From positions 3,844,001-3,908,000 of the forward strand of contig CAVNZM010000002.1 of NCBI GenBank assembly GCA_963693365.1: DNA of 64,000 nucleotides. The letters are read 5' to 3'. Under the pieces are notes generated by a model that saw only the letters and a list, made by a program, of their open reading frames with translations, did no database searches and was not told the origin of the DNA. Positions 22,260 through 42,719 of this stretch are shown here, one piece after another. Position numbers and translations under genes: made by a program. Source of the stretch: Amoebidium appalachense (taxonomy: Eukaryota; Ichthyosporea). Each line of letters starts with the position of its first letter. The stretch's first letter is position 1.

Positions 22260-23213
22260 GGAAAGGAGTGATGTCATGATCAGGCAATGCTTGCCAACGA
22301 ATGTTCAGTCGACGCAGCCTGGAATTCCTGTGGCAGCTTCAAAAAAATTGAAAAATCGTCACAGTTTGAAGGTTTGCAATGGCTTCTGTTTGCAAACACG
22401 AAAGCTTCCCTTCAAAGTAGTTGTTGCACGTTGTGCACACCTATCCTATGCAAAAATGTACATGTGACGAACAGTGTGCAGATTTACCGCTTCTGAGCCC
22501 TATTCTGTCACGGTGATTCCACATAGACCTACAAAACGCTGGGGGGAGAAGGTGAACTTTTGCGGGCGCCGAGCCACTCGGCCCGCCGCCCGTGTATAAA
22601 ATCGTTCTAAATGATTGGCTGAATTAAAATTAGCTGGTATCTTTTATAGTTGGGGGGACATTCACTTGGCCTAAATATGCAGCCACACTAAAAGTTTACT
22701 ATCTTTACATATTACTTAATTTTGAAAAAAGGTTCGGCTCAATATATATCAACTCCCACCTTGATAGTTCGTTTTTTCTATTAGCAATCGATGTAAAATA
22801 ATATTTATATGGAACCATATAAAGTACTGCCATTCTAAGTAATGCGTAGTTGGATTTTCAAAACTTTGTCGCACTTAACGAAAGTTAGTCAGTACCCCCT
22901 ATCGGGAGTCGGGCTGAGAGCTTTGGAATAGCATCCAACATTCTCCCGCAACTTGGAACATTGGGGGTAATGGGGTTTTGAAGGAGAGGAGCAAACTCCT
23001 TTCGGTTTAAGTTCAATTAGGGTCCTTATAAACACATAATTTTTTATTGTCCAATTGTATTTAGGAACTTTTATTGTAATTTTTTGTGCCGTAGTAAGTA
23101 GGTCAAAATCCTGGTTAATGTATTTAAGAGCCTTGGAAAAAGGATCTTTTTATTTTGACACGGTTGAATACAATCGTAGACTTTTTGTTGAATTCTGTTG
23201 GTCGTCACATTGA

Positions 23214-23365
23214 GTATCTATATGATTTTCACACAGTGTTGAGGTATCTTAGTATGCACTTGTTACTGGATAACTCGTGAAGGTTTTTTTTTTTTTAATT
23301 GCCTTCTTAGTATGCCGTGCATACTTGCATATCTTTCCGTTGAATAAATCAAGTCAAAAGAAAAA
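23214..23365 (+). repeat. Third copy of the 2.88-kb dispersed repeat
   Basis: Shares ATATGATTTTCACACAGTG, ACTGGATAACTCGTGAAG, GCCGTGCATACTTGCATATC and the A-rich end with 2848-3080. It differs by scattered substitutions and an enlarged T-tract. Confidence 0.7.
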
Positions 23366-24055
23366 AAATATCGTTAGCCCAAACTTTCAGGCCCCCATCG
23401 TGGCCACATTGGAATGCGATCGCCGTCAGTAAGGCGTCTGTGGAACGCTATTATTAGTTTTTGTTTATTCTTAGCCACACTTTATGAAAAGAGGTCGCCA
23501 TACTCGGAGGCGAACCGGGGGATAACTTACACGTTTCGTTCACAGTTATGTTTATGGGAGACGTTAAGCTTCCATATATACCCTTATGTCAAACTGTATT
23601 ATTTTGTAGCTCTTCAGCGTCACGGTATTTCTCAAGCTACACACCACAACATAGTTACAGCAGGGCCTTCTCGAAGCATACTGCAAAAACATCCTCAACC
23701 TGGGAATTTGACTTTGAGATCCACATCATTCAACCCGCCCAACACGTAATTTCTTACAAGTGGCTTTCAAGAAAGGAAATCGTATAGACGATCGCCTGAC
23801 TGTGTTTTCCATCTACGCGTGTGTGTGTCTGCTCTTCCCATTCACAGTATAGCAACATTCACCCCAATCACCAGCAACCCTCTCCATCACCACCATCGGC
23901 ACCACCCTGAAAACACAACTTCTCGCTCATTAAACCCTCAATCCCACCTCGTCCTACCACTCTGCCTTCTCCTTGTCTTTTGTGAGGGCTTATTTCGCCA
24001 AAATACCACCCGAAGCGACCCCGGGAGCTTGTCGCATCTCCCCCACAAAAACATC

Positions 24056-32118
<8,063 letters not shown>

Positions 32119-32310
32119 TAGGGCCCAACCACACGAGCTTAATAAACTCGCTTTTAGCATAATTATTATGCAAAAAGCTAAATTATAATGCAAAAAGCTT
32201 AATTATTATGCTTTTGCTTAATTATTAAGCTCGAGCTTAATTATTATGCCAAGAGCTTAATTATAAAGCAAAAGCATGATTATTAAGCAAAAAGCTTAAT
32301 TATTATGCTC
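32119..32310. repeat. Left terminal inverted repeat with subterminal TTAATTATTA motifs
   Basis: About 45 bp of good match to the right end, followed by five or more alternating copies of AAAGCTTAATTATTATGC-like words. Confidence 0.7.
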
Positions 32311-33717
32311 AGGGGGACAACGGCCCAAAACACTCAGATTTCCGGTTTGGCTGAACGGTGTTTTCTGCTATTCGGCACAAAAACGACCATGCTGTCTGTC
32401 AGTTTTGATTTGGAAATATCTTTTGCTGCGACTTCACTTTTCTGTCCTACTCTGTCCTTCAACTTCGAATACCGAGCTTCCTTTTCAAGTTTAAAAACCG
32501 TAGAATGTCTGCCCACTGGTAGCATTCCTGCTGCCTTATTAACAACTCACGCGACTCAGGCTTTACCAATACAGAACCGCTGGTCAGCTGCATAGTATGG
32601 AATATAAACAAGGCAGCCCAAGTGGCTATAGAGCTTTCTGCTATATAGCTAGCAGATTTGGATTAGTGACGTGACGTGAACTGGAGCACCGTGTGCGATC
32701 ACGCGGACTGGCAACCACAGCCGGGGTTCGGCTATTTTCTTATCACGATGTCAGCTTTTTGTCAGCTATGTAGGCTTTCAAAATAAAAAAGAAACACTCT
32801 TTATACTCAGGCTCCTGAACTTGGTCCAGACGTGCCAGCTTTATAGCACGAGACGATTGTAGTACAGTAAGAAGATGTCTTATACGTGTTAGTAGGGACG
32901 GCAAGTAAGAAAACCGACGTGCGTTGTCTTAAGGGCATCCAGCGAGAAATAACTATCAAAAAATGATAGGTGGTAAATCATTTGTTAACAGCACAGGCAC
33001 AAAATTGCTACGTTTGTTTAAACGATAACCGACTCATGGCAAACAAAGTCAAAGTCAAGCAAAAATGCATGTTGTTGTGGAGGCCTACTGAACATGGAGC
33101 TGGGGTCGGAACAATATGGTAGAGCTTACTGCACGATGATTGCCACTGGCATTCACCTACGAACAACAGAGCCAGCATCATAGCTTCTGTGGCATGTAGG
33201 CGCACTGACAGGCACGACTATCGACTCCCGATCTCCCGATCGAGCACACGCTAGCGACACAGCCATCCCGTGTGCTCCTTGCTTTTTACGGAGAAAAACA
33301 CCACTTCGTTGCTATCATTCCACGTTTTGTACATTTTTATAGCTTAGCTCATTACGCTGCTCGAGAAGTAAATGGAGATGTGGCTGGAAAGTGGAAACCG
33401 TTTATCACCGGCGACCGTTTGAAAAGTGGGAACGCCAAGGGAAAAGTGGGGAACGCCAATGCTTTGCAGAGGAGTCCTCAACCCTTATCAAATAAATGGG
33501 AAGAACTTTCGAAAAGCTGCAGGAGAGTGAGACGCAACGCCAAAACAAACTCGAGTCAGTGACTGACACAGTAGACACGAATCTTGCGTGCATTTTGCGC
33601 GAGCCTAAAATACAGTACAAAGCACTTTCGGTCAAGCCCATAAAATCCTTTACCATAATCACCGGAAACTGAGCACGATGGGCAGGCAGTGCAGAACTGT
33701 GGTGGTACCAAGGCCGA

Positions 33718-33868
33718 AAGCTTATTTATTTAGCAAAAAGCTTAATTATTAACGCAAAAAGCTTAATTATTAAGCAAAAAGTTATTAATCGAAAAGCTCA
33801 ATTATTAAGCGAAAAGCTTAATTATTATGCTAAAAACGAGTTTATTAAGCTCGTGTAGTTGGGCCCTA
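33718..33868. repeat. Right terminal inverted repeat with subterminal TTAATTATTA motifs
   Basis: Mirror of the left end. The AGCTTAATTATTAAGC words are repeated five times before the terminal GAGTTTATTAAGCTCGTG and GTTGGGCCCTA. Confidence 0.7.
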
Positions 33869-33887
33869 GATGTGCGTGTACACGTGT

Positions 33888-33932
<45 letters not shown>

Positions 33933-33967
33933 CACTGTGTTGGGGGGGGGGGGGGGGGGGGGAGGAA

Positions 33968-33998
<31 letters not shown>

Positions 33999-34028
33999 TA
34001 TATGCATCAGTTGCCACAACGGAATCAA

Positions 34029-34073
<45 letters not shown>

Positions 34074-35571
34074 AAAAAAAAAAAAAAAAGGAAGTTCAAC
34101 GAAAAAAACATTGGATGCGTGGAAAAGAGACTGGCCATAATCATGCGCACGCGCGGCCGCGGGGTGGGGGCGAGGGTGGGGTGGGGGGTGGGGGGAGGGG
34201 GGGGGGGGGGGGGGGGGGGGAGGGGGGAGGCCCACTATCCCACTCGTCCACTGGCAGGTGGGTCCCTCCCCCCTTCCCCCCCCCCCCCCCCCCCCCCCTG
34301 ACCCACCCACCCCAGCGACTACATTGACCCACCCACCCCAGCGACCACATTAGGGATGGGTGGCCCGGGTGGGGGTTGGGGGGGGGGAGGGGGGGTCGTC
34401 CGCCCCGTCGACGTCCGCAGGGGGGGATGGAGGTACCATCAGGGGGGACGTCGATATTTCACCCCCCCCCACCCCCCACCCCCCATCCCCCCACCCCCCA
34501 CCCATTTCGACTTCAAAAATCCCTGAAAATCCATACACACGGTCTGCTTGTGGCACGTATGCACACATGATGATGCTTGTGTGTGTGCATGTATGCGTGT
34601 GTGTCACACGGTGTGTGTGTGTCTGTGTGTGTGCGTGTGTGTGTGTATGTGTGTGTTCGTGTGTGTGTGCGTGTGTGTATATGTGTGCCTCTCTCTGCGT
34701 GTCTCTATATGTGTGTGTGTGCGTGTTCGTGTGTTTGTGTGTATATGTTGTCTGTGTGTGTGTGTGTGTGTGCGTTTGATTTAATACCACATGTGTGCGT
34801 GTATGTGCGTGCGTGCGTGCGTGCTTGCGTGCGTGCGTGCGTGCGTGCGTGCGCGTGTGCGTGTGTGTGCGTGCGTATGCGTGCGTTTGTGTGTGTGTGT
34901 GCGCGTGTGTGCTTGCGCCTAAGCGTGTGTGTGTGGCGTGCACCGCGGCCATCACATGCTTAGGCTAATAGCGCAGAAAATAAACGGATTGTGAGCCCAA
35001 ACTATAATAGTACCCCAACTTCCCAGGGACTGGATTCGAATGGGCCCGTGTTCCACCATGCAGTCACATCAAGCCACCATGTACATGCATGTGTATTTGT
35101 ACATATCTTCTTTTTAGCCTCCCTTGCTGCAAGTGTTACTTTGCCGACGGAGGGACGCGATGTAAGTGTAGACATAAGCGTGGCTGATCACTGACTGGCA
35201 AGCGTGGCGGCAAGTCCAGGTTGGAATAAGAGAAGAGAAGAGAAGAGAGTAGAGTGAATAACTCCGGGGAGTAAACCTGCCGCACCAATCAAAATCGGTT
35301 TTCGCAGATCTATTTGGGAGTATTCATGAATCTATTGAAGATATTTGCGTATGTGATTGGGTAGTTGTGCTTGCATTCAACTATCAGAGGGCTGGATCAT
35401 GAACTCCCCATAGGCGTACTGCAAAAAGTAAACAAAAAGGTGACATATATGGCCATTTTGCTGTTTTTTTTTCTTTTTCGAATTTTCCCCATGTGAATGC
35501 TTTAAGAGTGTTTGCTAATAGACAATGAATCGCTTCTTACTCATGTATTCCTTACACGATTGCAACGCGGC
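33869..35571. other. Gene-free spacer with G/C runs and GT-rich repeats
   Basis: Contains TG repeats 33889-33930, G-runs 33942-33996, a C then A run 34029-34089, mixed G/C runs 34160-34500, and an imperfect GT/GC repeat 34570-34940. No coding signal. Confidence 0.45.
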
Positions 35572-35922
35572 AACATCATTGGCCGCAATGCTGGGGATCC
35601 CCCAAACCTCATATGTGTGGGGCTAGTCGTCTGTGTGTAACAGCGGATTTACGACTATCCCTTCGGGAGTTGGGCTACGCAAAATTCCGTTACAGACATA
35701 GAACTGGATGTGGTCCTACATATAGCTAAAATCAATAATCTTACACTAAAAAGGGGGATTCTGGTAAAACAAAGCTCCCTTTTCCGTAGTTACTAGTTAC
35801 ATGCTGTTACACATACGGAAATGGGGTCTCAAATTCCCGTGAGCATGGTTACACACAAACGACCAGCCCCACAATAGGAAGGTTTGGGGGATCCATGCCG
35901 GGAACACGTTAGCCAATCCGAT
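35572..35922. mobile_element. Foldback (MITE-like) element of about 350 bp
   Basis: The left arm 35572-35643 and right arm 35847-35922 are inverted copies. They share GGATCCCCCAAACCT, TGTGGGGCT and CGT(C/T)TGTGTGTAAC, and outwards CATC(g)ATTGGC. The centre has no ORF. Arm identity is roughly 75-80 percent by eye. Confidence 0.6.
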
Positions 35923-36007
35923 GGCTAGCCTAGTGTCATAATCGCATTCCTAACTGTTCATGCTAGAAATTCTCATGAAGCAAACGAAACACCAGGCTAG
36001 GGAAAAA

Positions 36008-36015
36008 GTATAAAG
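36008..36015 (+). promoter_or_regulatory. TATA box upstream of orphan gene A
   Basis: GTATAAAG about 290 bp before the ATG. Orphan gene B has a similar GTATAAAAG 154 bp before its ATG. Both lie in sequence lacking the G/C runs typical of the spacers. Confidence 0.4.
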
Positions 36016-36303
36016 ACGCCAGACTTCAGTTGCTTACAGATATTTTTGGACTCTTTTCAAATTATAATGTTGCAAGTGCACAGTTACAGGGTTTATGCTT
36101 TCTAAAACCTAACTTTTCACTAACCAAAATATACACATTACATACGTGCAAGAAATCAGTATACCAAAGTGCAGTGTGCTAACATTTTACCTGCTTTTTT
36201 GACTCATTCGTATTTCACGGATATTCAACATATGAACTGAACATAACACACGAACACATATCAACAAAACAACCTCCCCCAAAGAGACATACCTACCACG
36301 AAA

Positions 36304-37051
36304 ATGCATTTCACAAAAGCACTCAAGCGAAGCTTCAGGGGCAAAAGCCATTCCGACTCCAACGGCACCCAAGCATCCGAAATTTCGTCGAATCTTTCGA
36401 ATAATCCCCATCTCAACGACACACCACTAGTGAGCGGGCAAACAAAACTACGCGAAACACCAACGCAACAGCAGAAAAACGTTGCCCAGCGGGCACTTAC
36501 AGCGGAGGAAAAGCAAGTTTTGCGCAAAGTCCAAAGCCAGCCAGTGCAAATGGTACCCATGAGCGATTTCGAAAAATGACGCCGAGGAAGCCGTTGATAA
36601 AGCTGTGAGCAGTAGGGTAACAGTGACTTTTCACGTCTATGAAAACACTGCAGTGATGGTCGCCGCGGTTCCAGGGCACGATGTGCAAAAGGTTAGGGAA
36701 ATTGAAGACTTGCTCACTGGTTTCGGCGACGAAAAGAATTCTCGACCCTACTTGAAAGCCAGCTCGAAAGATGCACAAGAGGGTCGGTGCAGCGTTGTGC
36801 AAGAGGTGAAAATCAAGCATTTCGATTTGCACACAGTGAAAAAGAACAGCAAGCACAGGGTGTACGAGGCAAGGAGGAAGCATTGTAACGGCAAAGTCTC
36901 CCAGGGTAAAGTGTTACAGTTTAGTGTGGATGTAGGTGATGGAGCCGACGGGGAGAACTGGGCCCTTGTGAGATGGCTCGATGCAAGGGCAGGCGAAAGT
37001 GGGACCACTAACTCGCTGGATATTTTGCGTAGAAGAGGAACGGTTCATTAG
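36304..37051 (+). CDS. Orphan gene A, intronless, interrupted by a +1 frame change; about 250 aa if joined
   Basis: Unrecognised. Frame 1 runs from ATG 36304 to TGA 36577-36579 (91 aa; hydrophilic, Ser/Gln-rich, starting MHFTKALKRSFRGKS). The next frame is open from just after that stop to TAG 37049-37051 and includes VTVTFHVYENTAVMVAAV and a C-terminal WALVRWLDARAGESG. The switch lies at GAA AAA TGA C; skipping one base joins the frames. It could be a sequencing indel in an A-run, a decayed gene, or +1 frameshifting at a slow stop. The C-terminal 45 residues resemble those of orphan gene B (shared VDxxxD and WLDAKA/WLDARA). No signal peptide or membrane segment is seen. Confidence 0.5.
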
Positions 37052-38067
37052 CGTGAGCTGTGAAGGCCGCTTACGCGATTAGATGTTACAATAGTTGTGA
37101 GCCTCTGGGCAAGTAGCAAGTTGGCTGTGTCGATAATAAGCAAGTCGTTGTACTTATATATATACTCGTCCTGTATTATATATGTAGACTTTCTGTAAGT
37201 AGGAAGCAGGTGCCTTCCTGTGTTCATAAAGTTTACGCCAGTGTAGAACTGTCTGTAAGCCAGGTTTGCGGTTGTATGGCTACTGCGAAAAGTTTCTGTA
37301 GGTAGGAGATGGTTTTTACGCCTCAGGATCAGTGATCCGGCTGCTTTAACAATAAGAGGCTCCTTGATACCAAACGGTTTACTCTTATCCTTCTTGTACA
37401 GTCGCAGCTACTTTACGTTATTGAATATTTAGAGATCATTCCAGCATCTTTGCTTTCTCCCCCCCCCCCTCCCCCCCCTCCCCCCCCCCCCCCCCCCCCC
37501 CGCCCCTCCCCCCGGCCCCGCACACACACACACACGCCCTTGCCCTGCTCTAGCCCCTTCCCCCTCCCTCCCTTTTTCCCTCCCGTGGCCTCCCCTTCCT
37601 CCGGTCCCCCCCCCCTCCCCCTCCCCCCTCCTCCTCCTCTCACCTGCCTTCCACCCACTCCTGTCCTTGTCAACACAAGTCTACAGCTGAGTCCGACCGA
37701 CAGCATCGAGGTTCCGGTCCGAGCCCTCAGGCTCCCGGTCCTCGGTTCAAACTGAGCATCATGATCGAAGTCATGAGCTGGTGTTCAAAACGGGGGTCAC
37801 ATGAGGTCAAGAGACTCAAGATAACCAAATTAGGTAAATTCAATGCCGCCGGCCCATTTAACGATAGCAACCAATCAGCTCATTTGCACATTACGACATC
37901 CAATCAGGTCGTTGGAATGTGTGGCGTTTGTTTTTATAATTAGGCGCCGCAGTTTTCAAACCGGCAAAACAAAGCGTCGCAATCCTCCCCTCCACACTCC
38001 AAAGTTGAACTTCCACACCCTATTCTTTTATCCATATCAAGTCTCCATATTTTAAAAGAAAAGAAAA
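37052..38067. other. Spacer and promoter region of the S28 peptidase gene
   Basis: The first part has three CTGTARGYAGGA-like words (about 37190, 37250, 37294). A C-run block 37460-37640 follows. Two CCAAT motifs (CCAATCAG at 37870 and 37899) lie 170-200 bp upstream of the start at 38068 and may drive that gene. Confidence 0.4.
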
Positions 38068-39144
38068 ATGCGTGCTCTGGAGCTAGTCGCTTCGGCGACC
38101 CTGTTTCTCTGCCCGATGGTCTCCGGTCTGGGTGTTTATGAGCATAGGGACAGCATGATGAACAGAGGATTAAACCTGAGGGGTGGCGAGGTTGCCCCGG
38201 ACGCTAACGGGTATCCCTTCCGTTGGTTTAACCAAAAGCTGGATCACTCAGATCCGGAGATACCCGTAACCTTCCGTCAGGTCTGCCTGCTCCACCCCCC
38301 CCCCCCCCCCCCCGCCCCTCCCCCTTCTTCTCCCCCCCCTCCCCCCCCTTTCCCCCCCACTCTCCATCCTGGTCCCTGCCCCCCTCCCTCCCTCCTCCCC
38401 TCCCTCCCTCCCCTCCCCCCCCGTCCCCCCTCCGCCCTCGTCCGACACACACTCACTACAAACCCGCACGCTCAAAATACATAGTTTGCTCTCTCCAAAG
38501 ATTTTAACCCAAATACACACACTCTCCGCTATCTCATTGTACCATTCATTGCCTTCGACCTCCTATGTACGACCCATTACCAGCAAAGTAGTGAAGGCGT
38601 ACAGCCCCCCTCATATCCCCTTAACCCCCCCCTCACGCCCCCCTCCCTCGAGCTTTCAGTCATCCCCCCCTCACGCCCCCCTCCCTCGAGCTGTCAGTCA
38701 TTTCCTCAGCGCAAAAAAGTCGAATGTGACGGTCGTTTGTGAGTCAAGTTGTGTTTTTGCTCTTGCCTTGAGATCATATCGCACATAACTTCTACGGCCT
38801 GTTATGTATTGACGTTAGTGGCTCATGTTACGTTGTGTCACGCCCACAGCGGTATCAAGTGAACCAAACATGGGCCAAGCCGGGGGGACCAGCCTTCCTT
38901 ATGTTGGGTGGGGAGGGGCCCATTGCTTCGAAGTGGCTGCAGACAGACACCATGTTGATGCTTTATGCACAGCACCACGGTGCAAGCGTGTTTCAGATCG
39001 AGCATAGGTTCTACGGTGAAACACAGGTGTGGGTGTGGGTGTGGTTGTGGGTGTGGGTGTGTCTGTGTGTCTGTGTGTGTGTGTGCGTGTGTCTGTGTTT
39101 GTGTGTGTGTGTGGGGGGGGGGGGGGGGGGGGGGGCATGTGTGG

Positions 39145-39194
<50 letters not shown>

Positions 39195-39273
39195 CCGCGC
39201 ACCCGTGTGTGTGTGTGTGTATGTGTGGGTGGGTGCGTGTGTAGGTGGTGGGTGAGTGTGTTTTGTGTGTGTT

Positions 39274-39308
<35 letters not shown>

Positions 39309-39961
39309 GGGGGGGGGGCGGGGTGGAGAGATGTTGTGCATCTATGTAGTGGTGTACGTGCTTCGGTTGTGCGAATGCTTGTGCTAGCGCTTGGGTATGT
39401 ACACACTGGCGTGTGTAATAACGTTACGTACGAGGCGTGGTCACCTCTACTTGCGTGTGTGTTGGAGTTAAGGTGGTGCACGAATGGTGGGTGATGGACT
39501 CCTTATGTATGTGTGTTTTCATAAGGCTGTGGTCGTTCTAACACTTCTCCGCCAATCGTATTTTTCCAACATGTGTTTCACATATCACACCCAAGCACAT
39601 AGGCACACATAATCTCACATAACACCGTAACTCCCTAACTCCCCCCCTCCCTCTCCCCCCCCCCCCCTCCCCCAAAAAAAACGCACTCGTGGCAAGAATC
39701 CCCTCCCCCCCCCCCTCCCCCCCCCCCTCCCCCGGGGGCCATATACACACAGCCGTTTGGAGACATGGACACCCCCAACCTCCACTACCTCACTAGTCAG
39801 CAGGCCCTGGCGGACGCTGTTCGTTTTATAATGTGGGCGACCAATGGGGACGCTCCGTTTGGTTTAAATTCAGACACTAAATGGATCGTGTTTGGGGGGT
39901 CGTATTCCGGTGCTTTGGCTGCTTGGATGAGGCTCAAATATCCACACCTGGTCACGGGCGC

Positions 39962-39998
<37 letters not shown>

Positions 39999-40002
39999 TG
40001 CA

Positions 40003-40072
<70 letters not shown>

Positions 40073-40529
40073 TGTGCCCCATGTGTGTGTGCTCGTGTTC
40101 AAACTCGGGTACGGTGGTTGACACCCCCCCCCCCCCCCCCCCCCCCCCCCAAACACCGCGGAGGTTGGACCCTACATACTTAGGTTGCGTACTGCACTCT
40201 ATATTTGTGTTCGCAAAATTTGTTTAGTGCTGCCCATCGGTGAATGTGTTCATCGTATCTTACAACACATTCCAACTCCTCCATTGCCCCCTCCCCCCTC
40301 CTTCCCCCCCCATCCTGCTTGCCTTCCATGCTGCCCACACAAACACACACACATCCTTTTACCTAACAGTAAAACTCCTTTTTTTTTCCACAGTTGCATC
40401 ATCTGCACCCGTCAATGCCAAACTGGACTTCAAGGAATACATGGAGGTAATACAGGATGCACTCCTCACAACAAAGAACGGCACTGCTTGTGTCTCAGAA
40501 GTCAGGAATGGTAACCTCCCCCCCCCCCC

Positions 40530-40560
<31 letters not shown>

Positions 40561-40574
40561 ACGCACACGACACA

Positions 40575-40618
<44 letters not shown>

Positions 40619-41542
40619 AACACTCCCCCCCCCCCCTTCTCTCTCTTTATCTCTCTCTCTTTCTTTCCCCCCCCCCCCCCTCCTTCTCCTTCCCCACCTC
40701 CCCCCCCTCCCGCCCCTCTCTTTCTCTCTCTCTCTCTCTCTTTCTCCCCCCATTCCCCCCCCGTCTCTCGCACTCTCGCCCATGAATGTATGTTTGCGAT
40801 TCTGAAAGTCCTCTTGGTCTCTTCGAGGTTTTACTCTCTTGAAACACACACAAGCACACACATTCGAGCTCCCTCCCCCTCCCCCCTCCTCCCTCCCCCC
40901 CCCCAAAATAACCCTTCCTCTCCCTCCCCCCAATTGTTTTCACCGTTTCTAATAGAGAGTTTTATGTCCTTTGGTCTAAATATGCTGTCCGATTGTACAC
41001 TCACGGGTCGGGTCGGATCGGATCGGGTCGAATTAGCGTTTGCCAAAGTCGAGGAGTTGCTGAAGACGGTGGAGGGCCGCAAGATCCTTGAGAAAGTGTT
41101 CATGCTGTGTGAGGAGCTGAGGTATCAGCCCCATTCTATTGGCTATTTATCATGCGTACTCCGGACTGGACTATTAGTTATCTGCTGGGTGTTTGTCATA
41201 GTTAAATTTGACTTGTTTATAAGGATATAGGTTAGTGATCCCCCTCCCCCCCCACCCAACAGCTGCCGCCGCAGTTATTTACCCTGGTCGTCTCTGATCA
41301 AGACGTGGGTGAAATAACTTTCTGGTTGGGGTTCATTGACGAGGTGTATGGGTTGAATTTACTTGCGGGTTGGAGCGAATAAATAACTTTGGCCCCCCTG
41401 AGGGATTATTCTAGTGGTAATCTATGCTTCTTGGTGTGTGTGTGCCTCTTCTTGTTAAATTATTATTAAGATTTGCAAAGCCTGCATTGAGTTGTCCCGT
41501 CGAATAATGTGCTTCGTACTCTGTAAACTAATCTTACCCCCC

Positions 41543-41575
<33 letters not shown>

Positions 41576-41863
41576 CCCTCCGGCCACAAAAAAAAAAAAA
41601 AAAAAAAAAAAAAGCACGGAGGTAGACGAGGAGCTAATTCTGGACTCTGCGCAGTTGATGCAGCTGCTGGCCACTGCCTTCCAGACCATCGTGCAGTACA
41701 ACAAGTAGGGATACGTGCACACATACACTTACATGCAGACACTCAAAAACTAGTGCACACACACGTACATACATGCAAACACCCACACAGAAAACAGTGC
41801 GCACACACAAAATAGCGCATATGCACACATAATAGTAGACTCGCACATGTACGCAGGCACACA

Positions 41864-41894
<31 letters not shown>

Positions 41895-41979
41895 GTACAC
41901 GCACACTCACATACGCACGTACAATGCATGCACACGCATGCAAACACGCGCACACACTGACCCAAACACGTGTGCCTGC

Positions 41980-42011
<32 letters not shown>

Positions 42012-42669
42012 CCCTTCCCCCCCTCCCCCCTTCCCCCCCCCCCCCCCCCTCTCTCTCATTCTGTCTCCCCCCCTCCCCCCCCCTCCCCCCCCCCCCCCCC
42101 CCCGGGCTCCCAACACGGATAAGGACGTGAGAAGCCACTTGCTAAGCCCTTACACATTTTTCAGGTTTCGATTTTCATTTTTGGCTCGACTTCATAATAT
42201 CTTAATCTTACGCTTATACTCCTTTCTGCAGTGATAATCGTGACCCTGAGGCCGGCAAGTTTGTGAACGTAGACCAACTGTGCACGTACATGACAAACAC
42301 AAGTGGACCAAATATCCTTGAAAAGCTGCAGTTCTTGAATAAACACACACGCGAGGGGAAGCACGAAAAGTGCCTGGTATGTGTGTGTGGTTGTGGGGGG
42401 GGGGGGGGGGAAGGTGTGTGTGTGTTGGGGGAGGGGGGGAAGGGAGAGATGAGGGGGGGAGTTTGTGTAGGTGTGTGTGTGAGTGAGTGATGAGTGATGT
42501 CGGTGCATGTGTGTATGTGGTGCGTGATGTCGGTGCCTGTGTGTGTATGGTGCGTGTGTCTGTGTGCTCGTGTGTGTGTTGGTATAAGAACTAATCTCCC
42601 TGCCCCCTTTCTCTCACAATCGGGATTTTTTTCCTTCTTATTTTGCCTTCTTTCCCCTCTCTCGTTTTT

Positions 42670-42719
<50 letters not shown>

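Larger units (their letters stand above)
20957..24055. other. Gene-free spacer before the glycosyltransferase gene
   Basis: Contains G-runs (20963-21002, 21061-21090, 21242-21275), a GT-rich stretch 21640-22090, and a poly-G run of about 58 bp at 22201-22258. A copy of the 2.88-kb dispersed repeat lies at 23214-23365. The AT-rich part 22600-23800 has only short open frames without recognisable features. Confidence 0.45.
32119..33868. mobile_element. DNA element with long terminal inverted repeats, about 1.75 kb
   Basis: The two ends are inverted copies: the left end starts TAGGGCCCAACCACACGAGC and the right end, reversed, starts TAGGGCCCAACTACACGAGC. Both continue with TTAATAAACTCG and TTTTAGCATAAT. 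Each end (32119-32310 and 33718-33868) carries several subterminal AGCTTAATTATTAAGC-type motifs. The flanks are compatible with a TA, GATG or AGATGT target duplication. Internal frames are short: a 58-codon frame at 33496-33672 and a Lys-rich 63-codon frame at complement(32334-32525). No transposase motif is visible, so it is probably non-autonomous. Confidence 0.75.

Noticed and set aside
23414-23765. 111-codon open frame
   Set aside because: No recognisable motif. A second overlapping frame is equally open, and the frame sits in AT-rich spacer.
23819-24055. Upstream extension of the glycosyltransferase first exon
   Set aside because: The open frame starts without an ATG and lacks conserved features. 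The first ATG of the frame at 24056 gives a normal type II anchor.
33272-33562. 96-codon frame inside the terminal-inverted-repeat element, possible transposase
   Set aside because: No DDE/D motif or helix-turn-helix pattern. Overlapping frames are equally open.
37715-37760. GGTTCAAAC, possible tRNA B box
   Set aside because: No cloverleaf can be drawn around it, and the 5' side is a C-rich tract.
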